Shown here: positions 1 through 7,978 of the stretch, one piece after another | How positions within the stretch are numbered: the first letter of the stretch is position 1 | How the letters are laid out: each line of letters starts with the position of its first letter | Assembly: GCA_965205595.1 (NCBI GenBank) | Contig: CBDBHI010000071.1 | Span: forward strand, 62,001-126,000 | Source of the DNA: CATQHP01 sp965205595 | GTDB taxonomy: Bacteria > Acidobacteriota > Terriglobia > Bryobacterales > UBA6623 | Direction of reading: 5' to 3' | Length of the DNA: 64,000 nucleotides | Program-made: the position numbers and the translations under genes | Notes under the pieces: generated by a model | What the model was told of the DNA's origin: nothing | Databases searched by the model: none | What the model saw: only the letters and a program-made list of their open reading frames with translations

Positions 1-100
1 CGAGCACACCAAAGAGGTGTTGCGCTCCGTCGGCTATACAGTCAAGAGCGTTGACAATTTGATGAAGCGCAAGATTGCCGAAGGGGCTGATTCCGAATAA
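1..100 (+). CDS. CaiB/BaiF family CoA-transferase, C-terminal end (partial)
   Basis: Reading from base 2, 32 codons run to a TAA at 98-100. The peptide starts EHTKEVLRSVGY and ends with a short charged tail. This matches the usual end of family III CoA-transferases, where an H-(S/T)-x-E-(V/I)-L...GY motif precedes a last helix. Such enzymes move CoA between carboxylic acids. Only the tail is present, so the substrate cannot be named. It lies on the same strand as rpoD and ends about 215 bp before the probable original rpoD start. The family assignment rests on about 30 residues. Confidence 0.55.
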   Translation, partial: EHTKEVLRSVGYTVKSVDNLMKRKIAEGADSE

Positions 101-315
101 TCGAATCGCCACTTTCTGCCGTAATGTTTGCTAAATCGGGTTCATGAAATGCTCCGGGCCTAAGGCCCGAGTAAGCGTTACCTACGGCGAACTTCTCGAA
201 AAAATTGGGTTCAGGACATAGGGCTCCTACGGAGCCGAATGTGTCAGCCGACTTTTGCCCTGCGCTAGACTGTAGGCACCCCTGAAGAAACACGCGGGGT
301 AAAGCGCAATCGTCT
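101..315. other. Intergenic region with two short hairpins
   Basis: No credible gene is seen here. Two perfect hairpins with 6-bp stems and 3-nt loops are present: CGGGCC-TAA-GGCCCG at 155-169 and GGCTCC-TAC-GGAGCC at 222-236. Neither has a following T-run, so they are poor intrinsic terminators, though the first could end the CoA-transferase transcript. Before the IS insertion this region must have held the rpoD promoter; I see no clear -35/-10 pair. Confidence 0.4.
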
Positions 316-352
316 GTGGCAAATACAACGAAAACCCCAACCGACCCCTTAC
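316..352 (+). pseudogene. rpoD: Probable detached 5' end of rpoD
   Basis: If the IS21 element and one copy of its 6-bp target duplication (CCTTAC) are removed, the frame of rpoD continues leftward through codons 316-352 without a stop until a TGA at 283-285. The only NTG codon in that stretch is a GTG at 316. The restored N-terminus would begin MANTTKTPTDPLPDVQG and run into the current rpoD reading frame. Only a loosely placed GGGG lies upstream as a ribosome site, so the start is inference. Confidence 0.45.
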
Positions 353-419
353 TGTCAAGGGCGGAGTAAATTTGGACCACTTCGGCGGAGCAAAAGTAGA
401 CCAGTTGGTGAAGGGGTAG

Positions 420-504
420 CGGTTTTCGTGGGACGGCTGGAACGGAGCCTGCGGTCGCCCTTTAGGGCGGCCCAGGCGTAGTGGAGGCCGTCCCACGAAA
501 ACCG
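420..504. repeat. Long perfect inverted repeat inside IS21 copy 1
   Basis: The 18-base arms CGGTTTTCGTGGGACGGC at 420-437 and its exact complement at 487-504 lie between the istB stop codon and the left IS end. The position suggests a terminator or a structure that shields the element from read-through. The same structure is at 29970-30054 in copy 2, and the unrelated IS21-type element at 33344-35905 has an analogous one. Confidence 0.75.
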
Positions 505-521
505 GGCGAGTGGCCGGTGGG

Positions 522-1283
522 TCAGCCCAAAGAGTGAGCCCGCTTCTTCTTGCTCTGGATCAGACGGAAGCTTTCGCCGTTCAGCTCTAGAATATGAACG
601 TGGTGCGTGAGGCGATCGAGCAGGGCGCCGGTCAGCCGCTCGGAGCCGAAGACCTCCGTCCATTCGTTAAACGGCAGATTCGAGGTGACCAGCGTCGAGC
701 CCTGTTCGTAGCGCTGGGAAAACACTTCGAACAATAACTCCGCTCCGGTCTTCGATAGCGGCACGTAGCCCAGTTCATCGACGATCAGCAGATCCTGCTT
801 GGCCAACTGCTTTTGACATCGCAGCAAGCGCCGTTCATCTCGGGCTTCGAGCAGCTCATTGACCAGTGCCGCCGCTGTTGTGAAGCGTGTTCGATAGCCG
901 CGCTGACAAGCCGCCAGTCCCAACGCCAAGCCGATGTGCGTTTTGCCCGTGCCGGAATTACCCAGTGCCGGCACGTTTTCGCGGCGGTCGATAAACTCAC
1001 AGCGCGCCAGTTCCAGCACCAGCTTCTTGTTCAACGCCGGCAAGGACGGGAAGTCGAAAGTGTCCAGACTCTTGGTCACGGGAAACTTCGCGGCCTTGCT
1101 GCGGCGCTCGGTGGCCCGCTGTTCACGGTCGAGCAGTTCCAGCTCGCAGAGTTGTTGCAGGAAGCTCCTCGAATCCAAGCTCTCGGCGGCGCATTGCCGC
1201 GCCAGTTTGTCGTACTCGCGCAGGAAGGTTGGCAGCCGCAACGCTTTCAAATGCGCTTCGAGCAGAAGTTTCGACCTCGCCAT
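522..1283 (-). CDS. istB: IS21 helper ATPase IstB
   Basis: This 253-residue AAA+ ATPase assists IstA in target choice and strand transfer. The Walker A motif GNSGTGKTH is near residue 105, Walker B LLIVDELGY near residue 165, followed by the sensor motif TSNLPFNEW. The ATG at 1283 is chosen because AAGGAGG lies just upstream and because the ATG overlaps the TAA that closes full-length istA (TAATG), the usual istA-istB coupling. The frame stays open further upstream, but that stretch overlaps the istA C-terminal coding region. The copy at 30072-30833 encodes the same protein. Confidence 0.93.
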   Translation of the reverse strand: MARSKLLLEAHLKALRLPTFLREYDKLARQCAAESLDSRSFLQQLCELELLDREQRATERRSKAAKFPVTKSLDTFDFPSLPALNKKLVLELARCEFIDRRENVPALGNSGTGKTHIGLALGLAACQRGYRTRFTTAAALVNELLEARDERRLLRCQKQLAKQDLLIVDELGYVPLSKTGAELLFEVFSQRYEQGSTLVTSNLPFNEWTEVFGSERLTGALLDRLTHHVHILELNGESFRLIQSKKKRAHSLG

Positions 1284-2782
1284 TACCCCCCTCCTTGTGC
1301 CGGCAGTGCCAAATAGTCCGCAGCGGAGGTTTGCTCCACCTGGGCTGCCGGCAGCTGCGGATACTTCGTCAAGTCCAAGCGCGGCGGCCGTTGCTCGATG
1401 CGGCACAGCACTAAGTGCCTGACTGCATCCAAGCCAATCGCTCCCAACTCGCAGGCTTGGCGCAGCGCCGCGGCAACGTGCTCGAATCGGAAGTCCTCCA
1501 GTCATCGCAATACCTGCACGTACTCGCGCTTGCCTGGCTTTCCCAACCGTGCCTCGAGCAAACGTCTCAAGCACGGGAACTGTTCGGGCAGCTCCCAGCC
1601 CGCCAACGGGGCCGCTTGATCGAGCGCGTTGGTCTTGCGTTCCAGCAGTGCTAGGTAATGCAGCGGATCGAAGATCAACTCTTCGCGTTCGTAACTGCGC
1701 CGGTGGCGCGCGATCTCTTCGCTGCCACAACAGATCACGATTTCATCGACGTAGCCTTTCAGCAACACCTGGCGATGTCCGTAGCGTGTGGGCACCGCGT
1801 AGTCGTTGGCGCGATAGCGCACCAATGACAGCGACGGCACCCGCGTGGTGCGTTTGTCGCAGGCGTCATAGGGCGTGGGCGGCAAGGGCAACAACGCTTG
1901 GCGGTCACGCTTGAAACGTTCCTCAATCGTTTCGGTGTGCCGCCGCAAGCGCCGCTTACGATTGTTGAGGCACTGCGCTTCGAGCTGCTCGTTGAACGCT
2001 TCCCAGCTTGGAAACCTTGGCGCCGGCACCATGAAGTTCCGCCGGGCATAACCGACCAGTCCTTCCACCTTTCCCTTGTCGTTGCCTTTGCCCGGACGCC
2101 CGAAACGATCGGAGAATAAATAGTGCGACTGCAGTTCACTGAACACCCTGGTCCGCTTGCGCCTGCCGTCGCCCAGAATCCTCGCCAGCGCCAAGGTCGT
2201 GTTGTCGTAGAGGATGCTGCGTGGCACGCCGCCGAAGTACCGAAACGCTGCGTTGTGCCCCTCGCAAAACGCTTCCGTCGTCGCGGCCGGGAAAGCTTTT
2301 ACGAAAGCGTCATCGCTAGGCGGCAGATCGACCACCAAGTAGTGCGCCTTGCGCTGTACGCCGTCAATGACCACCAGAGCTTCACCGCAGTCGGCCTGGG
2401 CATCGCCCGCCGGATGCACCAGCGGCACGAACATCTCTTGCCCGCCGAGCTTCTTGTCGCGAACATAGTCCTTGACGATCGTGTAACCGCCGGTGAAATC
2501 GTACTCGTCGCGCAAGCGGTCGAAGATGCGTTTTGCGGTGTGGCGTTGTTTCTTCGGACGTTCCTGATCGTCGCTGAGGATCTGATCGACGATTCCGGTG
2601 AAGGGATCCAGCTTCGGCCTCTGCGCTGGTTGGCGCCGCCGATAGCCCGGCGGAGTGGCGTAGCGCAACATCTTGCGCACCGTCCCTCGCGCCAGGCCAA
2701 ACCGTTTGGCGGCCTCGCGCTCACTGAGCCCTTCGACAAAGACACTGCGCCGTACTTGAGCGTATAGCTCCACGCGATACAT
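1283..2782 (-). pseudogene. istA: IS21 transposase IstA with in-frame TGA
   Basis: This is a DDE transposase of the IS21 family. The start at ATG 2782 gives an N-terminal helix-turn-helix (SEREAAKRFGLARGTVRKML) and then the rve core (QADCGEALVVIDG, an FGGVPRSILYDN segment, KGNDKGKVEG). A TGA at 1504-1502 stops the frame after 426 residues. Beyond it the same frame continues for 73 codons with sequence typical of IstA C-termini (CELGAIGLDAVRHLVL) to a TAA overlapping istB, giving the usual length of about 500 residues. The second copy has the same TGA, so it predates the last transposition. Either the truncated product works, or the stop is read through; TGA followed by CTG is a leaky context. 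Confidence 0.85.
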
Positions 2783-2938
2783 CCCTCTCGTGTCCCACAA
2801 ACACCACAGGAATGTTCGCTGGACCACTCGGACGGTCTACTTTTACTCCGCCCAAAAGCAGCTTCGATTCGCCGCTCTATGGTCTAGTTTCGCTCCGCCG
2901 TTCTCACCTTACCCGACGTCCAAGGCTTCTTAGCCGAA

Positions 2939-4555
2939 TTGGTGATTCCCGTCGATAAAACGTCTTCCACAAATTCGGAACAAGCGGAAGAACCGAGTAA
3001 CGAATCCGCCACTGCCGAAGACCTAGTAGTCGACCCAGTTGTAGCGCTTGTCGATCTAGAATCCGACGAAGAAGATGTCGACGCTGATGATGCTGACGCC
3101 GCGCCGGAACTGGACCTTACGCCAGGAGAACCCGACAAAAGTACTGACCCAGTTCGCACCTATCTGCGTGAAATGGGCGCGTCGCCTCTGCTTACCCGCG
3201 AAGGCGAGGTGGAGATTGCAAAACGCATCGAACGGGGACGGCGCCGGGTTCTTAGAGCGGTCTCGCGCTGTCCGATCACGGTACTTGAACTCAAATCGAT
3301 TCCGACCCGCCTAGAGAATCGCGACGTATTGATTCGCGAGTTGGTCAGTGTCGAAGAGATGTCGGAGGAGCACACCACCGCGCGGATAAAATTCGTGCTG
3401 GACGGGCTGTCGGAAATCGAGCGGCTCGAACGAGCTAGGGACAAGATCGAAGAGAAACTTAGGTTGGCGGCCGGCTCCCGCAAGGGGGCCGCGAACAAAA
3501 AGCTCCGATACCAATACGCGCGGATACATGTCAAAATTTCGCAGGTCATACGACGCCTCGATCTAACCAAACTTGAGATCGCGCGAATCGTCGCTGTAAT
3601 TTCGGACGCCGCAACTTCGCTCAAAACGCTTGAAAGGACCGCCGCTCTGGCGCAGCGTGATCTGGAAAAAGAGGGTGATTCAGGCGAAAACGTTCGTAAT
3701 CTCAAGACCGTTATTTATGAGACTCAGGCGGGCATCGATGAGCTTGAATCTTCACTAGACGCACGCTCCTCCGAACTCCGGCAGACGCTTCAAATCATTC
3801 GGCGAGGACGAGCGATCGCTGACGTCGCCACGCAAGAACTCATCGAAGCCAATCTGCGGCTTGTGGTTTCGATCGCGAAGCGCTACGTCAACCGCGGTAT
3901 GCATTTCTTGGATTTGATCCAGGAAGGCAACATCGGCCTGATGAAGGCGGTCGAGAAATTTGAGTATCAACGCGGGTACAAGTTTTCGACTTACGCTACC
4001 TGGTGGATCCGCCAGGCGATCACTCGCGCGATTGCCGATCAGGCGCGCACGATTCGCATTCCGGTCCATATTATCGAGACGATCAACAAGATGATCCGGA
4101 CCTCGCGGCGACTGGTGCAAGAGCTCGGACGCGAGCCCACAACTGAAGAACTAGCCGACTATCTTGATCTGACAGTCGAGAAGGTTCGCAAGGTCATGAA
4201 GATCGCGCAGGAACCCGTCTCCATCGAAACCCCTGTAGGTGAAGAAGACGATTCGCACCTCGGTGACTTTATCGAAGACTGCGACAACGAGTCCCCATCC
4301 GACGCCGTCATCAACCTCAATTTGCGTCAGCAAACGGCGCAGGTTCTCAAGACTTTGACGCCCCGTGAGGAACGCGCAATCAAGATGCGTTTTGGGCTCT
4401 ACGACGGTAGCGAGCGTACGCTTGAAGAAGTTGGTCAGAGCTTTGCGGTGACTCGAGAACGCATCCGCCAAATCGAAGCGAAGGCGCTGCGAAAACTCCG
4501 CCACCCGAGTCGCAGCCGTCGGCTGAAGACTTTTTCTTTAGAAGCTGACGGCTAG
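2939..4555 (+). CDS. rpoD: Primary RNA polymerase sigma factor RpoD (sigma-70)
   Basis: This is the housekeeping sigma factor, which directs core polymerase to -10/-35 promoters. An acidic N-terminus (1-65) precedes region 1.2 (DPVRTYLREMG) and a long non-conserved spacer (about 100-290). Region 2 starts near residue 300 (NLRLVVSIAKRYVNRG, DLIQEGNIGLMKAVEKF, then FSTYATWWIRQAI). Region 3 follows, and region 4 has the helix-turn-helix TLEEVGQSFAVTRERIRQIE. The open frame starts at TTG 2939 with GTG next; neither has a good ribosome site. The IS21 copy ends 32 bp upstream, and the frame joins across the excised IS to codons 316-352, so the native start and promoter were probably cut off. Expression now presumably depends on IS-borne or read-through transcription. 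Confidence 0.95.
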   Translation: MVIPVDKTSSTNSEQAEEPSNESATAEDLVVDPVVALVDLESDEEDVDADDADAAPELDLTPGEPDKSTDPVRTYLREMGASPLLTREGEVEIAKRIERGRRRVLRAVSRCPITVLELKSIPTRLENRDVLIRELVSVEEMSEEHTTARIKFVLDGLSEIERLERARDKIEEKLRLAAGSRKGAANKKLRYQYARIHVKISQVIRRLDLTKLEIARIVAVISDAATSLKTLERTAALAQRDLEKEGDSGENVRNLKTVIYETQAGIDELESSLDARSSELRQTLQIIRRGRAIADVATQELIEANLRLVVSIAKRYVNRGMHFLDLIQEGNIGLMKAVEKFEYQRGYKFSTYATWWIRQAITRAIADQARTIRIPVHIIETINKMIRTSRRLVQELGREPTTEELADYLDLTVEKVRKVMKIAQEPVSIETPVGEEDDSHLGDFIEDCDNESPSDAVINLNLRQQTAQVLKTLTPREERAIKMRFGLYDGSERTLEEVGQSFAVTRERIRQIEAKALRKLRHPSRSRRLKTFSLEADG

Positions 4556-4606
4556 CACCGGGCTCGCACCTGATACTTTGACAACATAGCCCGGCCCGAA
4601 GAAACA

Positions 4607-4685
4607 GAGGCGTGGACGGAAGTCCGCGCTCGCCTTCAAACCGTCTACCAAGTCATAGGAAAGCGGAGACTTCCGCCCACGCCTC
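4607..4685. repeat. Inverted repeat after rpoD (GAGGCGTGG family)
   Basis: An arm starting GAGGCGTGGACGGAAGTC at 4607 is matched by a near-complement ending CTTCCGCCCACGCCTC at 4685. It could act as the rpoD terminator. A related arm recurs at 42489-42510, so it belongs to a dispersed short palindromic family. Confidence 0.6.
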
Positions 4686-4791
4686 GACCGATCCGGTTCG
4701 AAATCATCGCGTGTAAACAGACAGATTTGGGACCGGTATTCCAGACACGTTTTTCTAGCAGTAAGCGCGCAGTCAGCATCTCATCCCGCGC

Positions 4792-6084
4792 TCACTTCAG
4801 CAGCGCATCGAAAGCACGACCAATCCGCTCCAAGAACTCGTCTACATCTGCCGTAGATACGTTCATTGGAGGGCTGATCCGGATCACATTCCCGTACAGT
4901 CCACCTTTGCCTATTAGCAGTCCCTGCCGTCGCGCGGCCTCCATTAGTCCCGCCGTCTCGTTAGCCGCCGGCTGCTTCGAGACGGGATCGCTGACGAGTT
5001 CCAAGCCCCGCAGCAGTCCCATTCCGCGAACGTCTCCGATAACGGGATACCGGCGCTGTAATTCCAATAGCCCATCGTTGAGGTAGTCGCCCACTGTTTC
5101 ACAATTGGCGAGTAAGTTCTCGTCCTCAATGAAATCAATGACCGCCTTCGCGGCTGCCGTAGTAACGGGATTTCCACCGAAAGTCGAGAGCGTTGTGTAG
5201 TCCAGCGAGTCAGCGATCTCGGCCCGAGCGGTTGTTGCTCCAATCGGCATCCCGTTCCCGAGACCCTTGGCCATCGTCATTACGTCCGGAACAACGTCGT
5301 ACTGCTCGATACCGAACCACTTTCCGCCGGTGCGCCCCCATCCGGTTTGCACTTCATCGCTGATGAAGATACCGCCGTGGTCGCGTACGATGTTTTCTAC
5401 GATCTTGAAGTATTCAGGCGGCGGGGTGATGAAGCCACCCGAACCTTGGATAGGCTCGGCAATAAAGGCAGCCACTTCGCCGGACGTCGACGTTTCGATT
5501 AACTCCTTGACGTCTTGCGCACACTGTATGTCGCATTCCGGATATGTTTTTGCGAATGGGCAGCGGTAACAGTAGGCGTTGTGAGCAAGAACAACGTCAC
5601 CCGGTGGGACGGCCGACCCGCGCCATATCCTCTGGCCCGTCAGAGCGCGCCCGGTGGAGGTTCGACCGTGATAGCCGTGTCGCAGCGCCACGATTTCGCT
5701 ATTTCCGGTGTAGCAACGAGCAAGCTGAATCGCGGTTTCGTTCGCTTCAGTCCCGCTGTTGGTAAAAAACGACTTTGTGAGCTTGCGGTCGGGAGAGACC
5801 TCGGCAATGCGTTTCGCGAGGGCGATCTGAGGCTCGGTCGCGAACAACGTTGAGACGTGCTGTAGCCGCTCGACTTGTTCGTGAATCGCCTGATTCACAC
5901 GGTCGTTTTGGTGGCCAACGCTGACTGTAACGATGCCGCCGAAGAAGTCTAGATATTGGCGACCCTCGGAATCCCACACGAACTGGTTCTTGGCGCGCTC
6001 GATGACAAGCGGTTCGTCAAAGTAGTGAAATACCGCGGGGAACAGGTATTCTCGGCCCGCTAGAAGGAGTTCGTCGCGATCCAT
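4792..6084 (-). CDS. Class III aminotransferase (AGT2/omega-transaminase type)
   Basis: This 430-residue PLP-dependent, fold-type I class III transaminase has the features of alanine-glyoxylate/beta-alanine-pyruvate aminotransferases. The segment FISDEVQTGWGRTG supplies the Asp that holds the PLP ring nitrogen, and TMAKGLGNG supplies the Schiff-base Lys near residue 255. STFGGNP completes the phosphate and substrate site. ATG 6084 (MDRDELLL) is preferred over an upstream in-frame start at 6165, which lies across a palindromic repeat. It is downstream of kduD on the same strand, so the two may be co-transcribed. The substrate cannot be set from sequence. Confidence 0.88.
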   Translation of the reverse strand: MDRDELLLAGREYLFPAVFHYFDEPLVIERAKNQFVWDSEGRQYLDFFGGIVTVSVGHQNDRVNQAIHEQVERLQHVSTLFATEPQIALAKRIAEVSPDRKLTKSFFTNSGTEANETAIQLARCYTGNSEIVALRHGYHGRTSTGRALTGQRIWRGSAVPPGDVVLAHNAYCYRCPFAKTYPECDIQCAQDVKELIETSTSGEVAAFIAEPIQGSGGFITPPPEYFKIVENIVRDHGGIFISDEVQTGWGRTGGKWFGIEQYDVVPDVMTMAKGLGNGMPIGATTARAEIADSLDYTTLSTFGGNPVTTAAAKAVIDFIEDENLLANCETVGDYLNDGLLELQRRYPVIGDVRGMGLLRGLELVSDPVSKQPAANETAGLMEAARRQGLLIGKGGLYGNVIRISPPMNVSTADVDEFLERIGRAFDALLK

Positions 6085-6117
6085 CTTGACTTCATCGTAC
6101 TCTTTGGCGAATTCCGG

Positions 6118-6176
6118 GCTAGCAGTCCGTGGCAAAAGTCCCGTGGATCGCCTGACTCTTACCACGGGCTGCTAGC
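6118..6176. repeat. Palindromic element straddling the kduD stop codon
   Basis: GCTAGCAGTCCGTGG at the left is mirrored by CCACGGGCTGCTAGC at the right, giving a 15-bp stem with one mismatch and a loop of about 29 nt. The TAG stop of kduD is inside the terminal GCTAGC. A single arm of the same element lies at 16491-16530, again supplying a TAG stop. It may act as a terminator or attenuator between kduD and the aminotransferase. Confidence 0.65.
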
Positions 6177-6939
6177 GCCCGAGCCAACCGCCGTCTACTG
6201 GAATCGTTATGCCTGTCACGTAGTCCGCGGCCGCGGAGGCGAGAAACACGACGGCGCCGCGCAAGTCGTCTGGTTCGCCCCAGCGCCCAGTTGGAATTCG
6301 TGAGAGGATTGCCGGATTCCGCACGGGATCTTTCTGCAGCGCGTCGGTTACATCGGTGCGAATGTACCCCGGCGCGATGCAGTTCACGCAGACTCCTTTT
6401 GACGACCACTCGTTCGACAAAGCCATCGCGAGCTGCGGAATTCCGCCCTTGCTCGCTGCGTAGCTTGGCACTGTTAGGCCGCCTTGGTAACTGAGCAGCG
6501 AAGCTGTGAAGATAATTTTCCCGGCGCCGCGCTGAACCATGGCCTTGCCGATCTCGCGCGCAAGTACGAACTGCGCATTGAGGTTCACCTCCATTACGTG
6601 GTCCCAGTCCTCGTCGGAATGCTCGACGGCGGGTGAGCGACGAATCGTCCCCGCGTTGTTGACCAAAATATCAATTTGGGGATGCTCGCGCTTAACCAGT
6701 TCGATGAATTCAAGCAGTTTCGGCCGCTCCGAAAAATCGCAAGCGAATGCGCTAAACGACCGTCCGAGCTCGCTGACTCGGCGGACAACTTCGTCCTGGT
6801 CCGACAGGCTGTGGCTGACCCCGATAATATCTGCGCCGGCCTCGGCGAGAGCCAGCGCGTATGCCATGCCGATGCCCCGCCGGCAGCCTGTAACAAGGGC
6901 CGTCTTGCCCTGTAAATTGAATTTGTCGAGAATGCCCAT
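6172..6939 (-). CDS. kduD: 2-dehydro-3-deoxy-D-gluconate 5-dehydrogenase-like SDR (KduD)
   Basis: This is a 255-residue classical short-chain dehydrogenase. The cofactor loop TGCRRGIG is at residues 17-24, NNAG near residue 93, and the catalytic YAASK near 161-165. The stretch from RIPTGRWGEPDDL to the closing DGGWLGR is characteristic of KduD enzymes, which interconvert 5-keto-4-deoxyuronate-derived ketoacids in pectin/uronate breakdown. No other kdu gene is in the window, so the role is inferred from family resemblance alone. The stop codon lies in a palindromic repeat. Confidence 0.75.
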   Translation of the reverse strand: MGILDKFNLQGKTALVTGCRRGIGMAYALALAEAGADIIGVSHSLSDQDEVVRRVSELGRSFSAFACDFSERPKLLEFIELVKREHPQIDILVNNAGTIRRSPAVEHSDEDWDHVMEVNLNAQFVLAREIGKAMVQRGAGKIIFTASLLSYQGGLTVPSYAASKGGIPQLAMALSNEWSSKGVCVNCIAPGYIRTDVTDALQKDPVRNPAILSRIPTGRWGEPDDLRGAVVFLASAAADYVTGITIPVDGGWLGR

Positions 6940-7090
6940 GGTTAACCGAAGTCAACCATTATTGCAGCGCAAGGAATTTGCCGTTCTGCGGGAGCGGGGT
7001 TTCGGAGCCATGGACGCGAACTCCATGCTTGGCGAGATGGGCTATCAGCACGGACCGTCCATCCGTGGCTCGGTTCGCGTTTAGAGCAAA

Positions 7091-7750
7091 CTAGCGCCCG
7101 AGAACGGCTGCCAGTTTCGCGGGCTGGTCGGTGATCATGCCATCGACGCCAAGCGAAATGAGCCGGTTCATTTCCGACTCTTCATTCACGGTCCAGGCGT
7201 AAACCTGTAGCTCTTCATCATGCACGTCGGTGATGAGTTCGCGGGAGGCCAAGCGAAACTGCGGAATTACGACATCGATCGGGCTGTTGTGCCTCGACTC
7301 TTCGACTTGTGTGCGGTTGTAGATGAAGCCCAGGCGAAGTTCAGGGCAAAGCTCGTGGACCTTGTTGAGCGAGTCAGTGTCGAACCCGCTGACCATCATC
7401 TTCGATACTTTTGCTCTCTTCTTGATCAGAGCAACGGCCTCTTCCTCAAAGCCGCCGGTCTTGAGCTCAATGTCCATGAAGGTCTTTTTCCCAAACTGTC
7501 TCAGTACGTCTTCGAACAGCGGAATCTGAAACCCGTCGCCGAGGTCGCGGAACTCCTCAAATGCGGTGGACTGAACCGAGTGAGGGCCGACCACGGAGCC
7601 ATGAACAACCACAAGCTGGCCATCGCCGGACTTCCTAACATCAAGCTCGAAGCCGTCGGCGCCTTGTTCCAGAGCCCGTTCAAAGCTTGGAATCGTGTTC
7701 TCGGGGAGACCATCGGCTCCTCGGTGCCCGATAATGACAACCTTACCCAT
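7091..7750 (-). CDS. Glycerophosphodiester phosphodiesterase
   Basis: This 219-residue TIM-barrel enzyme hydrolyses glycerophosphodiesters to glycerol-3-phosphate and an alcohol. The signature IGHRGADGLPENT sits at residues 7-18 with catalytic His and Glu. ELDVRKSGDGQLVVVHG supplies the metal-binding Glu-x-Asp and the second catalytic His. No signal peptide is seen, so it is probably cytoplasmic (UgpQ-like). It is upstream of kduD on the same strand, separated by 151 bp without an apparent gene. Confidence 0.9.
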   Translation of the reverse strand: MGKVVIIGHRGADGLPENTIPSFERALEQGADGFELDVRKSGDGQLVVVHGSVVGPHSVQSTAFEEFRDLGDGFQIPLFEDVLRQFGKKTFMDIELKTGGFEEEAVALIKKRAKVSKMMVSGFDTDSLNKVHELCPELRLGFIYNRTQVEESRHNSPIDVVIPQFRLASRELITDVHDEELQVYAWTVNEESEMNRLISLGVDGMITDQPAKLAAVLGR

Positions 7751-7978
7751 CTACTTATGCCTTGTTGTTTGTGTGAGCGGCCGGCCGGCTAAAAAACTTG
7801 CGGTGGGATGAAACGATCTAGGGGCGGCAAACTTTGATTTAAGCCCTCAGTATTCACACCTTAAGGATTTCTACAGTTTATCATATGCGCCGTGCCCTAG
7901 TACGACTACGTCTTGTCCAATACAAGATGAGCCTGACGGGGATCCGTTGGGTGGTCAGGAACAGAGCAGCTGCGGGCG

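Larger units (their letters stand above)
353..2906 (-). mobile_element. IS21-family element, copy 1
   Basis: The boundaries come from comparison with a near-identical copy at 29903-32456, a constant offset of 29550. The ends are TG...CA with imperfect inverted repeats: TGTCAAGGGCGGAG on the left against TGAGAACGGCGGAG on the right, both followed a few bases later by GGACC or AGACC. A perfect 6-bp target duplication, CCTTAC, flanks it at 347-352 and 2907-2912. It carries istA and istB on the minus strand. About six base differences separate the two copies, which points to recent transposition. It sits directly in front of rpoD. Confidence 0.95.

Noticed and set aside
1502..1504. TGA in istA as a selenocysteine codon
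   Set aside because: The aligned position is normally a hydrophobic residue (Leu-like in VLR-x-LEDF), not Cys, and no SECIS-like hairpin with a G-containing loop at the right distance is evident.
522..1730. A 402-residue version of IstB starting far upstream
   Set aside because: The upstream part overlaps the istA C-terminal codons in another frame and reads as low-complexity Arg/Ala-rich sequence; the ATG at 1283 has the ribosome site and the istA overlap.
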